Positions 1 to 8,200 of a stretch of DNA of 15,807 nt are shown in pieces. This DNA comes from an uncultured Eggerthellaceae bacterium. GTDB lineage: Bacteria; Actinomycetota; Coriobacteriia; Coriobacteriales; Eggerthellaceae. The position numbers and the translations under genes are program-made. The DNA lies in contig CAJURO010000028.1 of the NCBI GenBank assembly GCA_910588985.1, positions 1-15,807 on the forward strand, given 5' to 3'. The notes under the pieces were generated by a model. That model was given only the letters and a program-made list of their open reading frames with translations, was not told the origin of the DNA and searched no databases. The stretch's first letter is position 1. Each line of letters starts with the position of its first letter.

Positions 1-74
1 CCGCGCACGTTGGAGGTAGCCACGCCCGTGAGGTCGACCCCATACAGGGCAGCGCCAAAAAGGCTGCGCGCAGG

Positions 75-190
75 AAAGAAAGAGAATCAAGGAGAAAGCG
101 AGAAGCAGAAAAGGAAAGGGGAGCAGCAAGGAAGAGGAGCGCAAGCAGAAAGAGGAACCCAAGCAGAAAGGAGGTAGAGCAGAAAAGAAA
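75..190 (+). repeat. Purine-rich tract with AAGCAGAAA-type direct repeats
   Basis: The + strand is almost exclusively A and G over roughly 115 bases. The motif AAGCAGAAA occurs at 103-111, 143-151 and 161-169, and a related GCAGAAAAG lies at 179-187. The spacing is irregular (40, 18 and about 16 bases), so this is a degenerate low-complexity repeat and not a CRISPR or clean tandem array. It may be the charged tail of an upstream protein or an intergenic tract. Confidence 0.5.
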
Positions 191-252
191 GCAGGCGCTG
201 CGCCGGGGCGAGACCAGGCAAAGCCTGGGAGAAGAGCCGGAAAAGGCGAGCA

Positions 253-268
253 GCGAACACGCGTTCGC
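253..268. promoter_or_regulatory. Candidate LexA/SOS box
   Basis: The sequence GCGAAC-ACGC-GTTCGC is a perfect 6-bp inverted repeat around 4 bases. Its core CGAACACGCGTTCG fits the known Gram-positive LexA (DinR) consensus CGAACRNRYGTTYC at 13 of 14 positions, and also the actinobacterial pattern CGAAC-N4-GTTCG. A third GCGAAC half-site at 275-280 can pair with GTTCGC at 263-268, giving an alternative hairpin. The controlled gene is not clear: it could lie to the left on the - strand or be a short + strand ORF after 286. The match is directly seen; the function is inferred. Confidence 0.42.
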
Positions 269-433
269 TAAATGGCGAACAGAATGTGAAGGAGTTGTGG
301 AGGCGTTTCAGAAAAGATGATGTGCCACCCAAGAAGCTCGAATTGTTCTTTTGTGGGGCATTGGTTCGTCCTTTCAGGCAAAGCTGAAGAAACCTTAAAT
401 TAACCTGAAATAGTGGGAATTCATAAATCACGA

Positions 434-447
434 CACAATATCTTGTG
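434..447. repeat. Short inverted repeat followed by a T-run
   Basis: CACAA-TATC-TTGTG is followed by C and six T (449-454). It could be a weak intrinsic terminator for something entering from the left on the + strand, or an operator upstream of the 655 gene. The 5-bp AT-rich stem is too weak to decide. Confidence 0.3.
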
Positions 448-484
448 CTTTTTTGGGGCTCAAAAGGGAGCGAAATCGAGCTGA

Positions 485-499
485 TTTTCGAGTCGAAAA
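485..499. promoter_or_regulatory. Palindrome TTTTCGA-G-TCGAAAA
   Basis: Perfect 7-bp arms surround one central G, about 70 bases upstream of the -35 box of the gene at 655. The size and symmetry fit a binding site for a dimeric regulator. The cognate regulator is not identifiable. Confidence 0.4.
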
Positions 500-542
500 C
501 CGATTATATTTTTTCCAAAATGCCCGTATGAGAGGGGTTAAT

Positions 543-564
543 TTTGTGAATTTACCTTCACAAA
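543..564. promoter_or_regulatory. Operator-like inverted repeat TTTGTGAA-6-TTCACAAA
   Basis: Perfect 8-bp arms are separated by TTTACC. The right arm ends 2 bases before the -35 hexamer at 567, where an activator or repressor would contact RNA polymerase. The arms contain the TGTGA/TCACA elements also seen in CRP/FNR-family sites, but the 6-base spacer and flanks give no firm family assignment. Confidence 0.5.
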
Positions 565-566
565 GG

Positions 567-595
567 TTTACATTAGTCGCTGCTTTGTTTATAAC
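567..595 (+). promoter_or_regulatory. Sigma-70-type promoter for the 655 gene
   Basis: TTTACA (567-572; 5 of 6 to consensus) and TATAAC (590-595; 5 of 6) are separated by exactly 17 bases. Transcription would begin near 602, giving a leader of about 53 bases before the ATG at 655. Confidence 0.75.
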
Positions 596-639
596 TATTC
601 TCGGTTGTTAAGAAATGGTTGATTTGAAGAAATCTTTAC

Positions 640-646
640 AAGGAGG
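640..646 (+). promoter_or_regulatory. Strong ribosome binding site deciding the start at 655
   Basis: AAGGAGG lies 8 bases before ATG 655. An in-frame TTG at 649 would be only 2 bases away and is therefore rejected as the start. A second ATG at 661 is less well spaced. Confidence 0.8.
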
Positions 647-654
647 AATTGGCC

Positions 655-1296
655 ATGAAAATGAAGAAGATGGTAGGTGCTCTTGCACTTACAGCCGCGC
701 TGGCAATGGGAACCACTCCGGCATTCGCATCTGGTACTGCAGTTGGCAACGACCAGCTTTTCTCTCAGCTTGGTAATGCTGCTGACAACAAGGCCCAGGG
801 CAACACGATCGTCAACGGCATGCCGATCAACGCTCAGCTGATCGTTTCTGTGCCGATCGACATCACCGTCGTTGTTCCGACTACTGGCGGCGAGCTCATC
901 TGCCCGAGCAGCACGGCATATCGCATCCAGAATCGCTCCAACAACTCAGTTTTCGTTATCGGCGCTCAGCTTGAGGATGGAAGCTTCACAGCTTCAGCAG
1001 ATGCTTCTACGGAGTCTGCTGCTACCACTGCCGGCATGACTCGTTACATCTCTCTTGTTGGTAACAACCTTTCTTTGGGCGACAAGACATCTACCCAAAC
1101 CGCTATGGCAAAGACGGGCACCACTCCTTGGGAGATCACCGCTGGTACTGCTGCAACACCGACCGATTACGGCATCACTCTTTCTGGCACCACGAATGAC
1201 TTCTCTGGTATGCCGCTGACCTCTGGTACTCTTACCAGCAACATGTGCAAGATCGTCTACACGATCACCAACCAGACTGGCGCAGCTGCCATCTAA
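655..1296 (+). CDS. Small secreted protein with signal peptide (unknown function)
   Basis: 213 residues. Residues 1-25 form a Sec signal peptide: Lys-rich start, hydrophobic core, and an AFA cleavage motif at 23-25 before Ser26. The mature chain is Thr/Ser/Gly/Ala-rich and predicted to be mostly beta. It contains a run 'PIDITVVVPTTGG' (68-79), then a Pro-Ser-Ser / Tyr-Arg-Ile-Gln-Asn stretch (84-93). Two cysteines, Cys83 and Cys198, could form one disulfide. There is no membrane anchor or LPXTG motif, so it is released or held by a partner. The best promoter and SD site of the window and a terminator directly downstream suggest abundant, largely monocistronic expression. Small secreted beta proteins of this look are, from memory, often encoded beside giant repeat proteins in Firmicutes and Actinomycetota. 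No named family is claimed. Function is inferred only as a cell-surface structural or partner protein for the genes at 1539 and 2287. Confidence 0.88.
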   Translation: MKMKKMVGALALTAALAMGTTPAFASGTAVGNDQLFSQLGNAADNKAQGNTIVNGMPINAQLIVSVPIDITVVVPTTGGELICPSSTAYRIQNRSNNSVFVIGAQLEDGSFTASADASTESAATTAGMTRYISLVGNNLSLGDKTSTQTAMAKTGTTPWEITAGTAATPTDYGITLSGTTNDFSGMPLTSGTLTSNMCKIVYTITNQTGAAAI

Positions 1297-1349
1297 GGAA
1301 TATACGAAACCGACACTTGCCGTGTTCAGTTCCTTGTAACAGTCAGGGC

Positions 1350-1382
1350 AAAAGGGGGCGGCCACAAGCCGTCCCCTTTTTT
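1350..1382 (+). terminator. Intrinsic terminator after the 655 gene
   Basis: A 13-bp stem (AAAAGGGGGCGGC with GCCGTCCCCTTTT, one G-U pair) with loop CACAA is followed by T residues up to 1382. It lies 53 bases after the TAA of the secreted-protein gene. Transcription of the following gene therefore needs readthrough or its own promoter. Confidence 0.88.
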
Positions 1383-1439
1383 GTCTCATAAGCAGATAAG
1401 AGACCAACAAGCCAAAGACGCGGCTGGCACAAAGATGAT

Positions 1440-1497
1440 TCTTATAGGTAAACGCCGTCTCTATTGCTAAAATAGCTTTTCAGGTATACCTATAAGA
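1440..1497. repeat. Nested inverted repeats upstream of the membrane-protein gene
   Basis: The outer arms TCTTATAGGTA (1440-1450) and TACCTATAAGA (1487-1497) are perfect 11-bp complements. Inside them lie CTATT (1461-1465) and AATAG (1471-1475), and the right arm overlaps the self-complementary GGTATACC (1483-1490). A possible -10 element TAAAAT (1468-1473) sits inside the structure but has no good -35. This may be an operator pair enabling looping, or a folded 5' leader. Confidence 0.55.
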
Positions 1498-1538
1498 GCA
1501 AGTGGGAGCTTGCGTTAATAGACTTGGGACACATGACT

Positions 1539-2168
1539 ATGCAAAACATGCCTAATGGTTCGCAATTGAACACACCACAGAATATGCAGCAATTTGCGCA
1601 ACCAGCCATGCAGCCGCAGTATCAAATGGCTGGCATGCCCTATCCGCCCTATCAGCAGACGGAAGAGGAAGAGAAGAAAAAGAAGAAAGGCTTCATCTTC
1701 TGGATCATTCTTGCAGGCATTGCCATGGTGTTGGCGCTTCTGCTGGCTCTTTGGATGTTCCTTGACTCTACGCAGTGGAAGGGTGGCGGTCTTGGTCAGC
1801 TGGACAACAAGTCCGTTGAGGAGATCCAGGCAGAGCTCGACCGCATCGTTGAAGAGGGCATGATGCAGATCTCCATTGCGAGCATGGTTGAATTTGCCGA
1901 TGGCACGTCAGAGGGAGAGCTTCGCATTGAGAACGCGCCTTCTAATAAGTACGCCATGCAGGTTGATATCAAGCGCAACGATACAGGAGAGGTCATCTAC
2001 ACCTCAGACGTATTGGATCCGAACTATCACATCCAGTTCGCACCACTTGATGTTGACCTCCCTGCGGGCACCTATGATTGCATCGCCACGTTCCATGCTT
2101 TGGAGCAAGGATCACACGAAGAGAGAGGCCAGGCGGCTGCTAAGGTAACGATCGTTGTCAACAGTTAG
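1539..2168 (+). CDS. Single-pass membrane protein with Gln/Met/Pro-rich N-tail and extracytoplasmic beta domain
   Basis: 209 residues from ATG 1539, chosen because GGGA (1526-1529) lies 9 bases upstream. ATG 1533 or TTG 1524 would add 2 or 5 residues. Order: a low-complexity tail rich in Gln, Met and Pro (1-40); a charge block of four Glu then five Lys (42-50); one transmembrane helix (about 51-75); a short helix (about 92-107); and a beta-rich domain (108-209) with 'FADGTSEGELRIEN' (119-132), then 'DDVDLPAGTYD'-like strand and turn elements near 171-180. There is no signal peptide, so the predicted topology is N-in, C-out. The outer domain resembles a recurrent but, to my knowledge, unnamed family in gut Firmicutes and Actinomycetota (recalled, not searched). 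Placed between a small secreted protein and a giant surface protein, it is inferred to be a membrane anchor or assembly partner. The SD site is weak, unlike that of its upstream neighbour. Confidence 0.85.
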   Translation: MQNMPNGSQLNTPQNMQQFAQPAMQPQYQMAGMPYPPYQQTEEEEKKKKKGFIFWIILAGIAMVLALLLALWMFLDSTQWKGGGLGQLDNKSVEEIQAELDRIVEEGMMQISIASMVEFADGTSEGELRIENAPSNKYAMQVDIKRNDTGEVIYTSDVLDPNYHIQFAPLDVDLPAGTYDCIATFHALEQGSHEERGQAAAKVTIVVNS

Positions 2169-2286
2169 TTACGAGGTCTTCTCAAGGAATGCCAAGATCC
2201 CAGAGGAGGTCTCTTGTAAAGGCACTGTTGGTTGTAAAGAGGGAAATTGCTGGGGAGCATTGTGAGATCAACTACGGGATTGCCTT
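2169..2286 (+). other. Spacer before the giant gene: direct repeats and an orphan SD
   Basis: TTGTAAAG occurs twice in direct orientation (2214-2221 and 2232-2239), 18 bases apart. AGAGGAGG (2202-2209) is a strong SD-like sequence with no useful start codon behind it (TTG-TAA follows). No convincing promoter or terminator was seen, so the giant gene may be cotranscribed with the gene at 1539. Its own start at 2287 has only a weak GGGA (2276-2279) 7 bases upstream. Confidence 0.4.
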
Positions 2287-5200
2287 ATGAAAAAGTTACT
2301 CAATAAGACGCTTTCGCTCATCATGAGCGTTGCTCTGATCGTAACGCTCACACCGAGTGCCGCATTGGCAACCGGAACATCTGGGGGCGGATATCTGTCC
2401 ATGACAGAGGTCGGCAATGACGACTCTGTTCATATTGACAATTACGGTCCAAGTCAGGGTTACAACACTGATAGGCAGATCAACACCACGGGGACGACTA
2501 CGGTCAACGGCTTGGCCGTCGATATGGACCTTGGATTCACCGATCGTTCGTATGACAAGAACTTCGATGATGAAGCTGCTGCCATCTCTGAGACCACCCC
2601 AGCACCAGATGGAACGGGTACAGCGCCCGATTCTAACAATCCCAAACCACAAGATGGTCCGCTCTGGGCCGAGTTCAACGGTGGCTCAGGCCAGTTCGAT
2701 GTCACCTGGACCATCTATGATGCTGTCTTGCAAGATGGCGAGTATGTGAAGCAACCTCATACCTATGATGCTGCGTTTGCAGGGCAGACCAATCCGCTCA
2801 CAGGCCAGACCTACGATGCGCCGTTCACCACGCATGCAGATGATCGGTCCATCGATCCAGATAACAAGCTGAGCTATTTCTATCTTTCCATCACCGAATA
2901 TGACAATCTTGAAGCAAAGAGCTTCTATATATATGAGATCAAGCTCTGGGACCGCGATCGCGAGAAGGAATTCACCACCGAGATTATGGTCTCAACCTAT
3001 GAAGGCTATTCGCACGATCGCTACTATGCCTGGGACGACACGCATAGCGCCACCTTCGTAGAGGGCAGTGTTTATAAGAAGCCACCTGACACGGTGGCCA
3101 TGCTGGTCGATGAATACCTTGAGTTGACCGATCCTGCCTATATGGAGATGATGACAGCGGCAGCTGACCAGGCAACGCCGACGAACATCACCGTTCCTCA
3201 GGCACTCTATCTTTCCAATCTTGATGGGCGTCCCGCAGATGCTGCAGCATACATCATGGGCCTTAAGGTTCATTTGGATATGTCGCAAGCTGAGGTTGCG
3301 CACTATCAAGAGGGCGATATCGTTACAGTGTATCGCTATAACCCTGATAAGAACCGTGTGGACGTGCTTGAAGGGCGCGTGGTGATCGCAGTTGATGAGC
3401 AGGACCGTCCGCTTCTGAAGGATGGTACCGTATACGATCCCACCACCCAACCGGGGGGTGGCTCTGGTAATACGGCTGATCCAGGGAACAACGCAGCTGA
3501 TCCTGGCAACGAGGGTACAGCCACACCAACCCCTGATCCGCCAGCCCCAGACTATCTCCTTGCAGTTGAGGTCATTGTTTATGGCGAGAGCGCCAATATC
3601 GGTGCCTTTGCCATCGGATACGAGACTGACGGCGTCTATGCTATCGTGTCGAGTGCTGACGAAGGTGGTTCCATCTCCCCAATGGGCACCCATCCTTTTA
3701 CAGAGGAGTGCACGCCAACGTATCTGATCTATCCTGAAGAGGGTTGGGAGATCGATAAGGTGGTCGTGACCCAGAACGGCGTTGTGCGCACTCTCGATCC
3801 GACGAGCCTTGCGGGCAACGTGCTTACCATAGACAACAACTACTATAACTTCGTCAACAATGACTACGTCACCGTGACCGTGAGCTTCAAGCAGGTCACG
3901 CCACAATACCCATCGTACAACGTGAAAGTGCAGCTCACTTCAGATGATCCCGACGCCGATGGCTACCTAGACTTCAGCTCGCCGCTTGATTCTCAAAAGC
4001 ATCGTGTTGAGATGGGAGACATCTCGGATGCCACCACGATGTCATCTGATGCGGGCGTGCTCTTCGAGTTCAGCCCGGCCCCTGGCTACAAGGTGGATAC
4101 GCTCACGATCGACTCAGGGGGCACCACTACTGTCTATAAGGTTCCGGGAACGGCATATTACGTGCCGAACCTGACGTCGAACATGAACGCGGTCGTGAAG
4201 TACAAGCAGGGCTGGAATATCAACCCTGTGAGTCGAAAGCTCACTGTCAGCGTGAACAATCCCGATGGTGTGCAGACGGGTCACGTATTCGACAAGTTCG
4301 GCAATTCGACCGATACGAATGGCGATCCACTTACTGAGACGGTGCTCAATGTGCCGTTCGGAGATGTGGGCACTGCCTCGTCTGGTCCTGAAGCAGACTA
4401 TATGCTTGATTATGTCACGCTGTACATGGGCAATTCGACCGATGGAACAGATATTACCAGTCGCGTCATTGCGGACGAAGACTATAACGACATGGTCAAA
4501 TCGGTCTACAACGCGCAGGTCTATAACGTTATTACCGACCTTCGCGTGGAATTCACCTATAAGCACGTTGATACATGGCTTACCGTCACGAACAAGAACG
4601 TCGATCGTGGACAGGTGACGCCGACGGGCCTTTTCCCGTTATCAGACGGTGACAACCTGCTTATCACGATCACGCCTGACCAAGCGAATGGATACACGCT
4701 CGGCTCGGTACTCATGGACGGTGTGAGCATCGCAAGCTATCTTACCGAGCGCGACGGAGGTGCCTACTATACGCTCAAGGTGGTCAAGTCTGATACGGTC
4801 GATCCTGCGCATGGGAACAACCCCGATGGTACCGTTGACAAGGTCCTCTATATCAATGAAGCTAAGAGCGAGATCGTGGTTTCGTTCGATTCCAAGATCT
4901 TGAACCCTGATGCATATCTGAACATCTCAACCTCGGTCGCGGGCGTGGGCGGCGGTTCCATCACGCCAACGCAGGCAGTCGAGCCAAGCTCGAACGCGAC
5001 TGTGTGGATGTTCCCCGATCAGGGCTACAAAGTGCAATCCGTTACCGTTGATGGTGTTCAGGTTACAGCAGGGGGGACTTATCCTGCGGGCGTTACGAAC
5101 GTGACTGCCGACAACACGGGCAGCATCGTGCGGGTGGATTTCGAGAACATCCTCACCGACCATAACGTGGTTGTGCGCTACACCCCAGGAGACTCCGAGT

Positions 5201-8200
5201 CTTCTGGTTGGGACAAGTACCTTTTGAAGCCGAGCGCAAGCTCAGGCGGCTTCATCTCGCCAAGCGTGGACACGTGGGCATACAAGGGTACCGAGCAGGT
5301 ATTCCGCTTCTTCCCCATGACAAGCTATGCTTTGAGCGAGGTGTTCCTTGAGGGCTCCACCACTCCTGTGGACAAGGGTACGGATGCGAATTTCCATGGG
5401 ACGAGCTATGTGTTCCCGAACATCCAATCTGATCATGAGATCCATGTTACTTTCGCTAAGGTGGACGACATCACAGCGGGCAAGAAGACGTATAACCTGA
5501 CGATCAATGCAGGTGCAAATGGTGCGGCCTCGCCCGAAGGCACGTTCATCGTGGGCTCAGGCTCATGCATGTCGGTTGCTGTTATGCCCGATAGCGGGTA
5601 TGTGGTGGACAAGGTGAATATTCGCAACTCGGCTACGCCAGCAGGATCGTCGGGCATCAATGTGGCGGCTACCATCCAGAACGGCACGTTCACGGTCTAT
5701 GACATCAAAGACGACACCGAGGTCAACATAACGTTCAAGCAGGGGACCGACCCCGACTATCCTTCAACGGACCCCTCGAACCTGATCGTGCTTCACGCTC
5801 ATAATTCGAAGGTTGCCGCAGGGGCAGCCATGATCCCGCAAACTGAGGGGCTCACGTTCTTCAAGGAGCCAGGCACGAACCACGCTTCCGTTGACGGAAA
5901 CTTCACGGGTATGATCTATGGCGACTACTCGCTTGAGGGCGTTTACGTGAACGGTGAGGCCATCAAATATCGCGACCTTGGCGATGGTGTGTTCACATTT
6001 ACAGTCCCGAAGGACAAGATCACGCAGCAGGTGCTCATCGAGATCAGGACGAAGTCGGACGCGCCTTCTACGCCGAACGTGGACCTTAAGAAGATATACC
6101 TGTCCGTTGAGGGCGAAGGCACCATCTCGCCTTCGGGCATCGGAGACGTGGTCAGCGTTGAGAGCGGCAAGAGCCAGACGTTCTACTTCCTGCCGAACGA
6201 CAACAATCATCGCCTTGAGGCGGTCTATGTGAACGACCACCTGGTCAGCACCAACAAGTATTCCTATACCATCTCAAGCGTGGTTTCCAACATGTATGTG
6301 AAGGCTGTGTTCATCGATGGTACGCCCGTGCCTCCTGTAGGTACGACCTACAACGTGAACATCAACCTGAAGAGCTCTTCGGGTGACGGCAACATGCATG
6401 GTCAGACCACGCTCACCCAAGCCACGGTCACTGCAGGTGGTTCGATCTCGGCAACGTTCGTGCCCGATAATGGTTACGAGGCCTACCTGGTCGATGATGA
6501 CACAGGAGATGTCCTGACTGGCCAAACAGGAGACGCATCGCAGCTTTCGGGCAACACGTTCCTGCTCACCAACATCACGCGGAATCGCAACTTCACCTTG
6601 CAGTTCGTGCCCATCAAGAGCGCGTCGAACTACCATGTCATCACCGCGTCCTCCACAGATGGCGGACGGCTCTCACCTGAGGGCATGATCACGGTGGTTG
6701 ACGGAAGCGACTTCACGTTCACCATCTTGCCCGAGTCTGGTAACACGTATCAGGATGTTTGGATCAATGGCGAAAGCCATCCCGAGATGGTCAAGGGCAA
6801 CAACATGACCTTGACGCTCACGAACATCACCGAAGATATGGATGTGTGGGTGAGCTTCGATAGGGGAACGCCTCCTTCGACGCCGACCACACATGAGCTG
6901 ACCGCAGAGACCAGTTCGGGTGGTGGTATTGTCTCGCCCGAGCACGTGACCGCAGCCGATGGGATAACCGTGCCGTTCACGTTCATCGCGCAGAAGGGCT
7001 ATCGCCTGACCGATGTCACGCTGGATGGCGTTTCCGTGCCTGCTGCGAACTATGAGGGCGGCGTATTGACCGTGCTGGCGAATGCCGACCATCACGTCGT
7101 AGGCACGTTCACCAAAGGTGGCGGCATAGAGGATAAGGGGACGCATTACTCCATCTTCGCTGACTGCTCTTCGGGTGGCACCATCTCGCCGATGGGCCGC
7201 GTGAGCGTCCCTTACGGCGGGAACATGTCGTTCACGCTCATCCCTGACTCGGGCTATAAGGTGAAGAGTATCACCGTTTCGCAGAATGGTACGCAAAGCG
7301 TGGTCGATCCATTCAATGGCAGCTCTTATACCCTGTTCAACGTGACGACCGACACCGTGTTCTATGTGACGTTCGCGCCGCTTGACCCAGGCGATGTTGT
7401 CTATCTGCCGAACACGTTCGACATCACGGCGACTTCGAGTGCGAACGGCTCTATCTCGCCCTCTGGGGTGACCACGGTTGCTGAAGGCGCTTCGGCGTAC
7501 TTCACGTTCGTTCCGCGCGAAGGGTTCAAGCTCTCCTATATCGTGGTCGATGGCACGAACATCCCCGCGTCATCCGTATCGCATGGTCAATATGCCTTCA
7601 TGAAGGTAAGGGAAGAGCACACCATCCATGCGGTGTTCATCGATGCGTCGCTTGATGAGAGCGATTTCGCTACCATCAATGTGAGCAATCCCGCAAATGG
7701 CACCATCACGCCATCGGGGAACGTGCTCGTTGAGAAGGGCTCGGATGCATCGTTCCGCATTGCGCCGTATTTCGGCTATAAGCTCACGGGCATCCTCTTC
7801 AACGGGCGCACGATTTCTCCAACTGACATCGTCGATACCGCCGACTTCAAGTGGGATGGCACGACGTTCACCATCAAGAACGTGAATCAAGACGCAACGC
7901 TTTCTGCGTTGTTCGAAGAGGAAAATCCTAATGTGCAGGAGAAAACGCCTGAATATGCGAAAGTGACGATGATAGGCAATGGTCCAGGGTGCGGTGGTCA
8001 GACCACCTTTGGCGTGGGCACCACGGTCATCGAGGCGCTTCTTCCCGATGAGCACCTGGACATCTCGTTCATTCCTGACGAGGGCAACTCCATTGCGAAG
8101 CTGAAGGTCACCTACTCTGATGGGTCGGTCAAGGAATACACCGAGGCTGAGCTTGAGGAAGTGTGGCAGCACGGCTATGTCCGCTTTGAGCCGAACCAGG

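Larger units (their letters stand above)
1..433. other. Left-edge region without a supported gene
   Basis: No gene can be assigned here. The + strand is open in one frame from base 3 to a TGA at 318-320 and in another from base 1 to a TAG at 175-177. Either could be the tail of a gene starting outside the window, but the translations are Lys/Arg/Glu-rich simply because bases 75-230 are almost all purines. A third stretch (178-387, possible GTG start at 286) ends in a plausible-looking short peptide but has no SD site. On the - strand, bases 1-57 can be read as a protein-like segment with no credible start. The region also contains a CCAGGC-AAA-GCCTGG hairpin (214-228) and the LexA-like box described separately. 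Confidence 0.5.

Noticed and set aside
1..57. Protein-like reading on the - strand at the left edge
   Set aside because: It follows an in-frame stop near base 85 with no ATG and no SD site, too short to support.
317..403. Short + strand ORF starting Met-Met-Cys-His-Pro
   Set aside because: The SD-like GGAGG is 13 bases away, the peptide is only 28 residues, and there is no composition signal or supporting context.
87..431. 114-residue open frame on the - strand
   Set aside because: It is a product of the pyrimidine-rich complement of a purine tract. The translation is Ser/Leu/Phe/Pro-biased with no SD site, and it lies across the SOS-like box and palindromes.
649..654. TTG start two codons before the secreted-protein ATG
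   Set aside because: It lies only 2 bases from the end of AAGGAGG, whereas the ATG at 655 has ideal spacing.
2992..3906. 304-residue antisense ORF inside the giant gene (similar long ones at 5764-6240 and 7570-8313)
   Set aside because: These are opposite-strand shadows of a strongly coding frame. Their translations are rich in His/Arg/Val and have no SD site or recognisable domain.
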